Positions 34,549 through 43,091 of a stretch of 64,000 bases of DNA are shown here, piece by piece (position 1 is the first letter of the stretch; every line of letters begins with the position of its first letter). The position numbers and the translations under genes were made by a program. Origin of the DNA: Clostridia bacterium (GTDB taxonomy: Bacteria; Bacillota; Clostridia; Lachnospirales; Lachnospiraceae); contig CAJTHL010000012.1 in NCBI GenBank assembly GCA_910576205.1, positions 1 to 64,000 on the forward strand. The letters are read 5' to 3'. The notes below the pieces were generated by a model. The model saw nothing but the letters and a program-made list of their open reading frames with translations. It was not told the DNA's origin and did no database searches.

Positions 34549-35514
34549 TTAGAAATCTCCCTGGCGGAAACGCCCAATCACTTCCTCCAGTTCCTCCTGG
34601 CTCTCCACACTGTTAATTTTCGCCCGCAGTCTGGCCGAGTGAGGGTAACCTGTGGTATACCAGGAAATGTGCTTACGCATCTCCCGGATTCCTGTATAGT
34701 CTCCCTTATACTGGAGCTGCTCCCTGGCGTGACGCAGCATCATATCGCAGACTTCTTCCAGGGAGGGTTCTGGTATCTCCGTTCCGGTTTCCAGAAATTT
34801 ACATATCCTTGCAAATATCCAGGGGTTTCCCTGGGCGGCCCGCCCGATCATAATGCCGTCGCAGCCTGTCTGGTCTATAAGCGCTCTGGCAGCCTGGGGG
34901 GAATCCACATCCCCGTTTCCGATTACGGGAATGGAAACCGCCTCCTTTACCTGCCGGATAATCTCCCAGTCAGCCCTGCCGGAATAGTACTGCTCCCGGG
35001 TTCTCCCATGGACCGCAATGGCAGCTGCCCCGGCGTCTTCCGCCCGCTTTGCCATCTCCACCGCATTAATATGGTTATCGTCGAAGCCTTTTCGGATTTT
35101 CACAGTCACAGGCTTTTTTATGGCCCGGACCATTTTCCGTATAATCTCCGCCGCCAGCTCCGGCTGCTTTAATAGAGCAGAGCCCTCCCCGTTGTTGACG
35201 ATTTTCGGCATGGGACAGCCCATGTTAATGTCCAGGATATCAAAAGGCCTGTCCTCTATCTCCTTTGCCACCTCGCTCATAAGCTCCGGGTCGGAGCCAA
35301 ATAGCTGCAGGGATACCGGATGTTCCCTCTCATGGATTTTCAAAAGATTTTCCGTATTTTTATTATGGTAAGATAAGGCCTTGGCGCTGACCATCTCCAT
35401 ACACAAAAGCCCGGCGCCCTGCTCCTTGCAAAGCAAACGAAATGGCAGGTCCGTCACCCCTGCCATAGGCGCCAGCGCCAGCCGGTTTTCCAATGTCACA
35501 TTTCCTATCCGCAC
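34549..35514 (-). CDS. dusB: tRNA-dihydrouridine synthase
   Basis: A 321-residue FMN enzyme that reduces uridines in the tRNA D-loop. LAPMAGVTDLPFR at the N-terminus, DINMGCPMPKIVNNGEGSALL with the catalytic Cys near residue 100, VKIRKGFDD, AVHGRTREQYYSG and IGNGDVDSP are the family marks, and IMIGRAAQGNPWIF binds FMN phosphate. The start is GTG at 35514 with AGGAG upstream, inside the short gap after the 113-residue ORF. Confidence 0.92.
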   Translation of the reverse strand: MRIGNVTLENRLALAPMAGVTDLPFRLLCKEQGAGLLCMEMVSAKALSYHNKNTENLLKIHEREHPVSLQLFGSDPELMSEVAKEIEDRPFDILDINMGCPMPKIVNNGEGSALLKQPELAAEIIRKMVRAIKKPVTVKIRKGFDDNHINAVEMAKRAEDAGAAAIAVHGRTREQYYSGRADWEIIRQVKEAVSIPVIGNGDVDSPQAARALIDQTGCDGIMIGRAAQGNPWIFARICKFLETGTEIPEPSLEEVCDMMLRHAREQLQYKGDYTGIREMRKHISWYTTGYPHSARLRAKINSVESQEELEEVIGRFRQGDF

Positions 35515-35518
35515 CTCT

Positions 35519-35860
35519 TTACTCCTGCTCTTCCAGCGGTTCCTCTAAGAAAAATACCCGGTAAAACATTTCCAGAGACTGTAATAGTTCCGTCTTTTCT
35601 TTCCGGAGCTTCCGGATTTTCAGCCCGCTTCCTATCTCGTCAAAGAAAAAATCATTCTCCTGGCTGGCCACCTGGAAGCACAGGGTTCCGTCCTCCTCAA
35701 ACTCCAGGGTCAGTATGCCCCCCACCTCGGAGGTAAACAGCACACACATGATTTTCAGCTCATCCTTGATATTTTTGGGCAAAGTGGCAAAATCTTCATT
35801 AAAATAGTATTTTTCCTCGTAGGAATTGGCGCCGCACAGCACCACGCGCTCCTCATACAT
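35519..35860 (-). CDS. Conserved small protein between birA and dusB (DUF6145-like)
   Basis: A 113-residue soluble acidic protein beginning MYEERVVLCGANSYEEKYYF. I recognise this as a conserved neighbour of dusB and birA in Lachnospiraceae, probably the DUF6145 family, but its function is not known. It contains FTSEVGGILTLEFEEDG and ends in a Glu-rich tail. AGGAG precedes the ATG. The 4-bp gap to dusB implies co-translation and perhaps a link to tRNA modification. Confidence 0.65.
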   Translation of the reverse strand: MYEERVVLCGANSYEEKYYFNEDFATLPKNIKDELKIMCVLFTSEVGGILTLEFEEDGTLCFQVASQENDFFFDEIGSGLKIRKLRKEKTELLQSLEMFYRVFFLEEPLEEQE

Positions 35861-35900
35861 ATTTTTATCATCTCCTGCTTTTTGTCATGTCCACAGGCGG

Positions 35901-36893
35901 CTACACATACCCGTAAACGCCCCGGACAGACACTTCCCCGGCATAGACCCGGCGTACCTGCCCCTCACATTCCACCAGGAGGTCGCCCCGCTGGTCGATA
36001 CCCCTGGCAACGCCTGTGTATTCCTTTCCAGGATCCAGCACCCGCACCTGGCGGTCAGTATTTACAAGTCTGCCGGTATAGTCTTCCGCAAGCCCCCCCA
36101 GGTCTTCCGTCTCCAGAAAAATCCGGTAATCCCGCTCAAAATGAGACAGGCACCTGGCAATGAGCTCTGCCCGGTGGAGGGGATGTCCCGTAATCATGCA
36201 TAGAGACGCCGCCTTGTCCGCAATGTCCGGCGAAAAATCCCGTCCGTTTACATTAATGCCCACTCCCACCACCAGATAGCGCACCGTCTCCATCTCCGCG
36301 CTCATCTCAGTCAGGATCCCGCAGAGCTTTTTTCCCTGCCACACCAGATCATTGGGCCATTTAATCCAGATCTTCTCCCGGCTTCCCCTCTCCGCAAGGA
36401 TTTCCTGACAGGCCTTGGCCGCGGATAATCCCATGACCAGGGTCAGCATGGAAGCGTTAGCCGGCTGGATATCCGGCCGCAAAAGAATACTCATAAAAAT
36501 ATGCTCTCCACTCTCTGACACCCAGCCGCGGCCTCTGCGGCCCTTGCCCGCCGTCTGGCATTCCGTCACCACCAGCGTACCGTCCGGCGCTCCCTCCTCG
36601 GCCAGCTTCCGGGCATAGTTGTTGGTAGAGTCAGTCTCCGCCAGGGATACGCAGCTCTGCCCCATAAAATCCGTCTGGAGAAAGCTTTTGATCTCCGCCT
36701 CCGTCACCAGATCCGGTATGGTTTCCAGGCGGTATCCCCTGTTCTTGACTGCCTCTATGCCGTATCCCTCCTCCTTCAGCTGATTCATGATCTTCCAGAC
36801 CGCAGTTCTGGATACGTTAAATTTTTCACATAGCTCCTGGCCCGAAACATAATCATTCTCCTGGCGCAGGAGCTTTAACACCCGATTCTTCAT
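35901..36893 (-). CDS. birA: Biotin operon repressor / biotin-protein ligase
   Basis: A 330-residue bifunctional BirA. Residues 1-60 form a winged helix (SGQELCEKFNVSRTAVWKIMNQL), so it can act as a biotin-responsive repressor. The ligase domain has the biotin/ATP loop AGKGRRGRGW and KWPNDLVW. The C-terminal domain is SH3-like. It attaches biotin to carboxylases. No biotin gene or operator is seen in the window. It starts 4 bp past the upstream small membrane protein gene. Confidence 0.92.
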   Translation of the reverse strand: MKNRVLKLLRQENDYVSGQELCEKFNVSRTAVWKIMNQLKEEGYGIEAVKNRGYRLETIPDLVTEAEIKSFLQTDFMGQSCVSLAETDSTNNYARKLAEEGAPDGTLVVTECQTAGKGRRGRGWVSESGEHIFMSILLRPDIQPANASMLTLVMGLSAAKACQEILAERGSREKIWIKWPNDLVWQGKKLCGILTEMSAEMETVRYLVVGVGINVNGRDFSPDIADKAASLCMITGHPLHRAELIARCLSHFERDYRIFLETEDLGGLAEDYTGRLVNTDRQVRVLDPGKEYTGVARGIDQRGDLLVECEGQVRRVYAGEVSVRGVYGYV

Positions 36894-36897
36894 CCTC

Positions 36898-37176
36898 TTA
36901 CTCCCACCAGATCATTCTGGCAATCCACACAAGGCACAGCACCAGAAAGGCGCCTGCCAGAACAGAGCACAGGTATCCCAGCACCCGCCGCCCCTTTGCC
37001 AGTGCCATAATGCCCGAGGTGGCGCACATAGACGCCCCCATCAGCAAAGCCGCAAAGACAACGCTGACATTTATATCCGTCAGAAGGCCGGTGATACAGA
37101 GGGCCAGCACAGCCAGAGCCAGGATCATGGCAATAAATTTCCAGTTTCTGTAAGGATCATGAACATCCTGCCTCAT
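36898..37176 (-). CDS. Small three-helix membrane protein of unknown function
   Basis: A 92-residue protein with three hydrophobic segments (IAMILALAVLALCITGLL, VVFAALLMGASMCATSGIMAL and LGYLCSVLAGAFLVLCLVWIA). I chose ATG at 37176, eight bases after GGAG, over an in-frame GTG that overlaps the site. It is translationally close to birA. No family is recognised. Confidence 0.6.
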   Translation of the reverse strand: MRQDVHDPYRNWKFIAMILALAVLALCITGLLTDINVSVVFAALLMGASMCATSGIMALAKGRRVLGYLCSVLAGAFLVLCLVWIARMIWWE

Positions 37177-37230
37177 AAAATCCACTCCTTTTTGCCGCCA
37201 GACACAATCCTTTTCCTAATCTGTCCTGTT

Positions 37231-38235
37231 TTACCGGGAAGCCTCATCCGCTCCCAGAGTGGCGGCCATAACGGCTTTGATGGTATGCATCCGGTTCTCG
37301 GCCTCATCAAATACAACAGACTGAGGTGATTCAAAGACCTCGTCCGTCACCTCCATGGCCGTGATGCCGAATTTCTCTCCCATCTGCTTTCCGATTACGG
37401 TTTTCAGATCATGGAACGCGGGCAGGCAGTGGGTAAATATGGCCTGGGGGCCGGCGTTCTCCATAACCTGGCTGTTTACCTGGTATGGCGTCAGATCGCG
37501 GATCCGTTCCTCCCACACGCTGTCCGGCTCTCCCATGGATACCCACACATCCGTATAGATCACATCCGCGCCCTTTGTCCCGGCCGTTACGTCCTCTGTG
37601 AGGGTGATTGTTGCCCCGGTTTCTTTTGCCGCCTCCCGGCACCAGGCTGTCAGGGCCGGATCTGGGAAATATTTCTCCGGGGCACAGGCCGTAAAATGCA
37701 TGCCCATTCTGGCGCAGACTACCATAAGGGAATTTCCCATGTTGTAGCGGGCATCCCCCATATAGGTAAGCTTCACGCCCTTCAGCCGGCCCAGATGTTC
37801 CTTTATGGTCAGCAGCACGGCCAGCATCTGGGTGGGATGGTATTCGTTGGTGAGGCCGTTCCACACCGGAACCCCGGCATAATGGGCCAGCTCCTCCACA
37901 ATCTCCTGGCCATATCCCCGGTACTCAATACCGTCAAACATACGTCCCAGCACCCTGGCCGTGTCTGCGATGCTCTCCTTCTTTCCGATCTGGGAGCTGG
38001 AAGGATCCAGATATGTAGTCCCCATACCCAGATCGTGGGCAGCCGACTCAAAAGCACATCTTGTCCGTGTGCTTGTCTTTTCAAAAATCAGCGCCACATT
38101 TTTTCCAACCAGGGGCTTTTTTACTTCCCCTGCCTTCTTCTCTGCTTTAAGCCTGGCAGCCAGATCTACCAGGTAAGCGATCTCCTCCGATGTAAAATCC
38201 CTAAGCGTCAGAAAATGACGTCCTTTCAAATTCAT
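37231..38235 (-). CDS. argF: Ornithine carbamoyltransferase
   Basis: A 334-residue enzyme that forms citrulline from ornithine and carbamoyl phosphate. The carbamoyl phosphate loop STRTRCAFE lies near residue 55. HPTQML is near residue 134 and the ornithine-binding HCLPAFHD near residue 270. It could serve arginine synthesis or the deiminase pathway; no other arginine gene is adjacent, so direction is open. GGAG precedes the ATG. Confidence 0.93.
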   Translation of the reverse strand: MNLKGRHFLTLRDFTSEEIAYLVDLAARLKAEKKAGEVKKPLVGKNVALIFEKTSTRTRCAFESAAHDLGMGTTYLDPSSSQIGKKESIADTARVLGRMFDGIEYRGYGQEIVEELAHYAGVPVWNGLTNEYHPTQMLAVLLTIKEHLGRLKGVKLTYMGDARYNMGNSLMVVCARMGMHFTACAPEKYFPDPALTAWCREAAKETGATITLTEDVTAGTKGADVIYTDVWVSMGEPDSVWEERIRDLTPYQVNSQVMENAGPQAIFTHCLPAFHDLKTVIGKQMGEKFGITAMEVTDEVFESPQSVVFDEAENRMHTIKAVMAATLGADEASR

Positions 38236-38270
38236 AACTGTTAACTCCTCTCTCCTAATCCGTTTCCCGT

Positions 38271-38295
38271 AAAAATCCCGAAGGTATTCCGGGAT
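38271..38295 (-). terminator. Terminator of the patatin gene
   Basis: ATCCCG/CGGGAT stem with a nine-base loop and a following TTTT on the minus strand, 24 bp past the patatin stop. It separates that gene from argF. Confidence 0.75.
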
Positions 38296-38318
38296 GTTTC
38301 TTCCTTATAAATAGCTAC

Positions 38319-39596
38319 TCATACTTGCAAAACCATACGCATATACCCAGGCAGAGTCTGTTGACTTTTAAGAGGCATTCCGGACAAGCCATGGGTTTCT
38401 TCCAGAGATGCCGCAGACGAGCCATCTGCTTCTTCCAGAGATGTCCCAGACAGATTTTTTCCCTCCTCTGCTCCCTTAAGCGCCGCTCTCCTTCGAATTG
38501 CGTCAAGAAGGGTCTCCGGCGTGTAGATCTCATACCTGGGCACCCGGAATTTTCTGGCCGCGGCCTCCAGCATGGACAGATACAGCAGTTCATAATTCCA
38601 TGTCCTGGGAAGCTTTAGTTCCCCGGCAATCCTGGGCAGAACAGCTTCCGCCATATTGCGCAGCCGTCTTTCCGGGCTTCCATCCAGCTTGTATTCCGCC
38701 AGTACATATTCCTGGATCTCTGCCCCCGCTCCAAGAAGCTTTTCTAAATAATAGCACTCTTCCCAGGATTGTTCAATATAATATATTTTTCCCTTTAATC
38801 CGTAGAGCAGGCGTTTGGCGTCAAAGTAACCCATCTTCATGTTTTTCTGGCTTCGGGCCGCATCAAATTGCAGCATGCTGCCCAGAGGCGCCCGGGGACA
38901 AATCTCATAAATATTCACATCCTCTGGTATGTCCACCTTTTTCTCGTGACCCACCCCAAAAATGCGCAGCAGAATCAAATCCTTGTAGCCCCGGTTCAGA
39001 AGCGTGTCCATGGGCAGTACATTGGTAATGCCCCCGTCCATATATTTCTTTCCGTGAAGCTTCTCGTTCTTAAATACCGGAAGATAAGCGCTGGCCAGCA
39101 ACATATCCTTCATCTGGCCCTCCGGCACCTGCTTCATATCCACATTTAATTCCTTCCGGTCTGTAACCGAATAGGTGCAGGAAAAAAATTCTACCGGGCT
39201 CCTCCGTATGCGCTCCTCGTCCACATTCTCCTCAATGAGATGCCGCAAAGGCGTAATATCCGTTCCGCCGTCTCCCAGAATACGCAGGGTTTTCTGCAAT
39301 ACCTCCCGCATCATTTCCGGTTCCAGATCCTTTGCAAAAAGACGCCCCATCTGCGCATCATCCACATCCATGACTTTAGAATAGGAAATGGTTTTCCAAA
39401 GCTCTTCCGCCCGCTCCATATCGTCCATACAGATCAGCGCCCCGTTGAGCGCCCCCACGGATGTCCCGGCCACGCCCTTGATTTTAAGCCCTGCTTCCCG
39501 AAGGGCCTTCCAGGCGCCAATCTGGTAAGCGCCCTTAGCGCCTCCGCCCTCCAGCACCAGGCCGTATTCCTTCTCCATATCCAGTACAGGAATCAT
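38319..39596 (-). CDS. Patatin-like phospholipase
   Basis: A 425-residue cytoplasmic lipid hydrolase. The oxyanion loop GGGAKG (residues 17-22), the nucleophile elbow GTSVG with S46, and the catalytic Asp in DGG (MDGGITNVLP) form the Ser-Asp dyad of the RssA/patatin family. There is no signal peptide. The last 60 residues contain a Ser/Leu-rich repeated unit (GTSLEEADGSSAASLEETHGLSG) of low complexity. The substrate is unknown; relatives act on phospholipids or lysophospholipids. It is preceded by GGAGG and flanked by terminators, so it is monocistronic. Confidence 0.88.
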   Translation of the reverse strand: MIPVLDMEKEYGLVLEGGGAKGAYQIGAWKALREAGLKIKGVAGTSVGALNGALICMDDMERAEELWKTISYSKVMDVDDAQMGRLFAKDLEPEMMREVLQKTLRILGDGGTDITPLRHLIEENVDEERIRRSPVEFFSCTYSVTDRKELNVDMKQVPEGQMKDMLLASAYLPVFKNEKLHGKKYMDGGITNVLPMDTLLNRGYKDLILLRIFGVGHEKKVDIPEDVNIYEICPRAPLGSMLQFDAARSQKNMKMGYFDAKRLLYGLKGKIYYIEQSWEECYYLEKLLGAGAEIQEYVLAEYKLDGSPERRLRNMAEAVLPRIAGELKLPRTWNYELLYLSMLEAAARKFRVPRYEIYTPETLLDAIRRRAALKGAEEGKNLSGTSLEEADGSSAASLEETHGLSGMPLKSQQTLPGYMRMVLQV

Positions 39597-39647
39597 CTTG
39601 GTACCACCTCCGTTATTCTAATATCGCAACTACCCTTCACGAACCAC

Positions 39648-39697
39648 AAAAGGCTGTCTCCCAGAATTTTCCATAAGGAAACCTTCTGGAGGACAGC
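39648..39697 (-). terminator. Strong terminator of the nfeD-stomatin operon
   Basis: Long stem GCTGTCCTCCAGAA/TTCTGGGAGACAGC with an inner TTTCC/GGAAA stem, followed by TTTTG on the minus strand. Confidence 0.8.
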
Positions 39698-39783
39698 TCT
39701 TTCCTATACATCTGATTTTTTGCCTGATACAGACAACGGTTCGTTACCAGGCAGGCTCTATCCGGCCAGCCTGCATGATTTGC

Positions 39784-40725
39784 TCAGTTCTCTTTCGCCA
39801 CTTCTGTAATGGATTTCACCAGCCCGGCAAAATTCTGAATCTCGGAAGGAATAATAATTTTGGTGGCTTTGCCGTCCGCTGCCCTGGCAAACGCTTCCAG
39901 GCTCTTTAACTGGATTACGGTTTCGTCCGCCTGGGCTTCCTTCAGCATCCGTAAGCCTTCCGCATTTGCCTGCTGCACCTTGAGGATAGCCTCTGCCTGG
40001 CCCTCTGCCTCTTTGATCTTCTTTTCCTTCTCGGCCTCCGCCCGAAGGATAGCAGCCTGCTTCTCGGCCTCCGCATCCAGAATCGCAGATTCCTTCTTAC
40101 CTTCCGCTACAAGAATCGTAGACTTCTTCTCACCCTCTGCCCGCAGAATAGCCTCGCGGCGCTCCCGCTCTGCCTTCATCTGCTTCTCCATGGCGTCCTG
40201 GATAGCCGCAGGCGGAATAATATTCTTCAGCTCCACACGGTTTACCTTGATGCCCCAGGGGTCGGTTGCCATATCCAGGGATGCGCGCATCTTGGTGTTA
40301 ATAACCTCACGGGATGTCAGCGTCTGATCCAGCTCCAGCTCACCGATAATATTACGCAGTGTGGTGGCTGTCAGATTTTCGATAGCCATAATGGGATTCT
40401 CCACGCCGTAAGCGAAAAGCTTCGGATCGGTAATCTGGAAGAATACCACCGTGTCAATCCGCATGGTAACATTGTCCTTTGTGATTACCGGCTGGGGAGC
40501 GAAATCCACCACCTGCTCCTTTAAGGTCACTCGCTTTGCGACTCTCTGAAGAATGGGCACCTTGAAATGAATGCCCACGCCCCATGTACTGTCGTACGCG
40601 CCCAGCCGTTCCACAACCATGGCCTGGGCCTGCGGCACGATCTTAATGCAGGATGCCAGGACGATCAAAATGACCACCACTAAAATAAATACCAGAATGC
40701 CAGCTACTGTTCCAATTTCACCCAT
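39784..40725 (-). CDS. SPFH/stomatin-like membrane protein
   Basis: A 313-residue protein with one N-terminal membrane helix (residues 6-28) and an SPFH/Band 7 domain (about residues 30-185). A long Ala/Glu/Lys helix follows, built of repeats such as LVAEGKKESAILDAEAEKQ. Such proteins form membrane microdomain scaffolds and often pair with NfeD proteins or FtsH-like proteases. It is 37 bp after the nfeD gene, with AAGGAGG before the ATG. Confidence 0.88.
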   Translation of the reverse strand: MGEIGTVAGILVFILVVVILIVLASCIKIVPQAQAMVVERLGAYDSTWGVGIHFKVPILQRVAKRVTLKEQVVDFAPQPVITKDNVTMRIDTVVFFQITDPKLFAYGVENPIMAIENLTATTLRNIIGELELDQTLTSREVINTKMRASLDMATDPWGIKVNRVELKNIIPPAAIQDAMEKQMKAERERREAILRAEGEKKSTILVAEGKKESAILDAEAEKQAAILRAEAEKEKKIKEAEGQAEAILKVQQANAEGLRMLKEAQADETVIQLKSLEAFARAADGKATKIIIPSEIQNFAGLVKSITEVAKEN

Positions 40726-40762
40726 CTGTCAGTCCTCCTTAATTTCTCTTGCTCAATATTTC

Positions 40763-41203
40763 CTAAATCTCTGCTGCTTCCTCCGCAACAATCAGCTTCA
40801 CACCACTGACCTTGAGAATCTTTACCTGTTTTCCCTCCTCCAGTTCCGCAGAATCCTCCGAAGTTCTGGCCGTCCAGGTCATTCCGTCAAGCTGCACCTC
40901 TCCTTCCCCGTGCAGGTTCCGGATGGCTTTTGTCACCACGGCCGTGCGGCCTATGAGGCTGTCCACATTGGTCCTGGCCCGCCCTTTGTTCATCCACTTC
41001 ACCGCCGCCGGTCTGGTAACAAACAGCAGGAAAAATGAAACCACACAGAATACGGTCAGCTCCACCCAGATGTTGTCCCCCAGAATCGCCACGACAAACG
41101 CCGCCAAAGCTCCTCCGGCAAACCAGATGGTCGTAAGCCCCAGGGTGATGATTTCTATTACCAACAGTGCAACAAAAAGAATCAGCCAGTAAATCGCGTT
41201 CAT
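40763..41203 (-). CDS. NfeD-family membrane protein
   Basis: A 146-residue protein of the short NfeD type. Two or three N-terminal membrane segments (IYWLILFVALLVIEIITLGL, AGGALAAFVVAIL, LTVFCVVSFFLLFVT) are followed by a C-terminal OB-fold starting near VDSLIGRTAVV, with GEVQLDGMTWTAR. It partners the downstream stomatin-like gene, a widely conserved pair. AGGAGG lies eight bases before the ATG. Confidence 0.88.
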   Translation of the reverse strand: MNAIYWLILFVALLVIEIITLGLTTIWFAGGALAAFVVAILGDNIWVELTVFCVVSFFLLFVTRPAAVKWMNKGRARTNVDSLIGRTAVVTKAIRNLHGEGEVQLDGMTWTARTSEDSAELEEGKQVKILKVSGVKLIVAEEAAEI

Positions 41204-41314
41204 ATGCCCTGCCTCCTTCCAATGTTATATATAATATTACTATATTTTTGTAAATAATACAACATTTCTTATGGAAAGTTTAACAGAAATTAAGAATTAA
41301 ACCGGCCCCTTAAG

Positions 41315-41592
41315 CTAAACGCCCTCATACAAATCCTCCAGTGTAAACTTCAGCACATCCTCTACGTCCTCCGCAAAGCCGGATTTAGAAAAGAAACCAT
41401 AAAGAATCAGCTTTTCCCTCTCTGCCTGCATTCATAATGAATATCTGGTATCTTTGTCTCCCGCTGCCTCTGCTTAATCAGCTCACTTTTTCCCACTCTC
41501 CGTCTGCCATATATTAAGGCCGCCGCCTGGCAATCCCGGGAACAAAAATGTTCCAGGCGTTTTTTTCCGCCTCTCTTCCATAAAATATCATT
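41315..41592 (-). pseudogene. Heavily decayed AAA ATPase (archaeal-type ATPase / DUF234 family)
   Basis: ATG at 41592 begins MIFYGREAEK, the usual N-terminus of this ATPase family. A run of seven A residues then shifts the frame by one. The next frame reads RLEHFCSRD and ALIYGRRRVGKSELIK, a Walker A region. After HYECRQ the reading frame changes again, and the last piece reads LYGFFSKSGFAEDVED to the stop at 41317-41315, which is the C-terminal end of the same family. So the two ends of a protein of about 450 residues are joined with the middle deleted. Confidence 0.75.
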
Positions 41593-41595
41593 TAC

Positions 41596-41634
41596 TCGGT
41601 TTCCTCCGGCTCGGTTTCCTCCGGCTCGGTTTCT
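41596..41634. repeat. 15-bp tandem repeat, about 2.6 copies
   Basis: Unit CTCGGTTTCCTCCGG at 41596-41610 and 41611-41625, plus a partial copy. Read on the minus strand it encodes ETEPE repeats ending in TAA, placed directly before the ATG of the decayed ATPase. No start codon for this frame is visible, so it may be the tail of a lost gene. Confidence 0.7.
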
Positions 41635-41690
41635 TTCGATCTATTTACAGCGTTGTTAGGAATTTACAGACTTTTGGATAAAAAGCACTC

Positions 41691-41732
41691 AAAAAATCCC
41701 CCAAAGACTCTTCCCAGCCTCCAGGGGATTTT
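41691..41732 (-). terminator. Terminator of the SH3/SleB-type hydrolase gene
   Basis: AATCCCC/GGGGATT stem with a 22-base loop, followed by a TTTTTT run on the minus strand, 35 bp past the stop codon. Confidence 0.65.
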
Positions 41733-41766
41733 CCCTTACCCGGTTTATCCGGTTTTCATTTTTCAG

Positions 41767-42927
41767 TTAATAGAACACATGGCTTCCGATCACAATGCTG
41801 TCTCCGCCCACATTTGAACCCGCCCTTCTGAAATGGGTGTAGGTGCCAATGGTAGTATAGCCGTTGATGGCATCCTGGGCCGCCTGCATGCAGCTTGCCG
41901 AAGGGCCGTTAAGGTAACGGGCAATGGAGCCGTTGCTGATGGGGCCGAACTGGCCCGGGGCGTAGATAACCTCCGCAATGGAGTTGGGATATCTGCCGCT
42001 CTTCACACGGTTCATAACCACAGCGCCCACAGCCACTTTTCCGTCATAAGGCTGGCCGCCGGCTTCAGCCTGGATAAGCGCTGCCAGAAGCACAGTCTCA
42101 TTGCCGTTGGCCTTGAAGGCTGCCAGCTGCTGCTTCAGCTTCTCTCGCTTCTCTTCCTGCTCCTTCTTCTGAATCTCCTCCATGGTCATGCCTTCCCCCA
42201 GCTCATACTGAAGGGAAACATATTCCGCGGACACATATCCGGTCTTTTCATCTGCATACTCCACGCAGACCCACTCGTTTTCGGACACATCCTGGGAATC
42301 TCCTTCATCCTCGCTGTAAGACATGGCCTCTACCACGATTCCCTCTTCCCCGTCAGCGGCTTCTCCTTCAACCGCCTCCTCCTGGGAAGCCTCTTCCACA
42401 GATGCTTCTTCCTGGGAAGCCTCCCCCTGGACAACCTCCAGCTTGGTTCCCGCTTCCACACACTTCAAAACCCGGGAATCTGTGCCGGCCTCGCTGCGGA
42501 TCCGTAATCCGTTGGTATTGACCGTAGCGACCAGATTCAGCTCCTCCTGGGCCCGCTCATAGGCATCCAGGCCAAAGAGCAGGTATTCGTTGCTCACATA
42601 ACCTTCCACATTTCCGGAACGGACTCTCGTCCACCCCTCCAGGCGCTCGGTCACATAGCCTCCGTCGCCTTTAAATAATCTTCCGATAATTTTTGCTTCC
42701 GCATTTGCCTCCGCTCTGACGCTTACATACTCATTTACATTGGCGAGGACTCTGTCCTCCCATTCTTCCAAAGCTTTAAGCTCTTCAAGATCTTCTCCCG
42801 TAAGCTCGTTCATCACGGTACCGATTCCGGCTGTGGTTTCTGTCCCTAGCTCGGAAAATCCACAGAGCAGCAACCATGCCAGACATAAACTCAGACAAAG
42901 CGGCCATTTTCTGCTTGCTGAATTCAT
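41767..42927 (-). CDS. Secreted SH3-domain cell wall hydrolase, SleB-like
   Basis: A 386-residue exported protein. The signal peptide (WPLCLSLCLAWLLLCGFS) is followed by a bacterial SH3 domain near residues 65-125. A second SH3 domain near 130-240 is split by an acidic insertion with repeated EEASQEEA units. The C-terminal 110 residues form the SleB/Hydrolase_2 catalytic domain: LAALIQAEAGGQPYDGKVAVGAVVMNRV, with the catalytic Glu in AEA. It is probably a lytic transglycosylase for spore cortex or vegetative wall. The start is ATG at 42927 behind AGGAGGG; the longer frame is unlikely. Confidence 0.87.
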   Translation of the reverse strand: MNSASRKWPLCLSLCLAWLLLCGFSELGTETTAGIGTVMNELTGEDLEELKALEEWEDRVLANVNEYVSVRAEANAEAKIIGRLFKGDGGYVTERLEGWTRVRSGNVEGYVSNEYLLFGLDAYERAQEELNLVATVNTNGLRIRSEAGTDSRVLKCVEAGTKLEVVQGEASQEEASVEEASQEEAVEGEAADGEEGIVVEAMSYSEDEGDSQDVSENEWVCVEYADEKTGYVSAEYVSLQYELGEGMTMEEIQKKEQEEKREKLKQQLAAFKANGNETVLLAALIQAEAGGQPYDGKVAVGAVVMNRVKSGRYPNSIAEVIYAPGQFGPISNGSIARYLNGPSASCMQAAQDAINGYTTIGTYTHFRRAGSNVGGDSIVIGSHVFY

Positions 42928-42995
42928 AACACCCTCCTGGTAATACATGTTTGTGTCACACATATTACAATATATTACGATTTTATTACACCGTT

Positions 42996-43024
42996 ATTGT
43001 AACAGAACCTTAATCGTTTGTCAA
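42996..43024 (-). promoter_or_regulatory. Promoter of the SH3/SleB-type hydrolase gene
   Basis: TTGACA (43024-43019), a 17-nt spacer and TACAAT (43001-42996) on the minus strand, about 70 bp before the start. The pattern is sigma-A, so expression is probably not confined to the forespore. Confidence 0.8.
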
Positions 43025-43064
43025 GTTTCCAGTTTTTTCCCGAAAACGTCCCAAAATTTTCCAC

Positions 43065-43091
43065 AAAAAACCTACCGGCGTTGCCGGTAGG
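43065..43091 (-). terminator. Terminator overlapping the stop codon of the RNA methyltransferase gene
   Basis: CCTACCGGC-AAC-GCCGGTAGG, a perfect nine-pair stem followed by TTTTTT on the minus strand. The last codons and the TAG stop lie inside the stem. Confidence 0.92.

Noticed and set aside
39590..39606. GGAGGTGGTACC before the patatin gene resembles a T-box core
   Set aside because: The GCG that completes the T-box is missing, there is no stem I or terminator after it, and GGAGG is simply the ribosome binding site.
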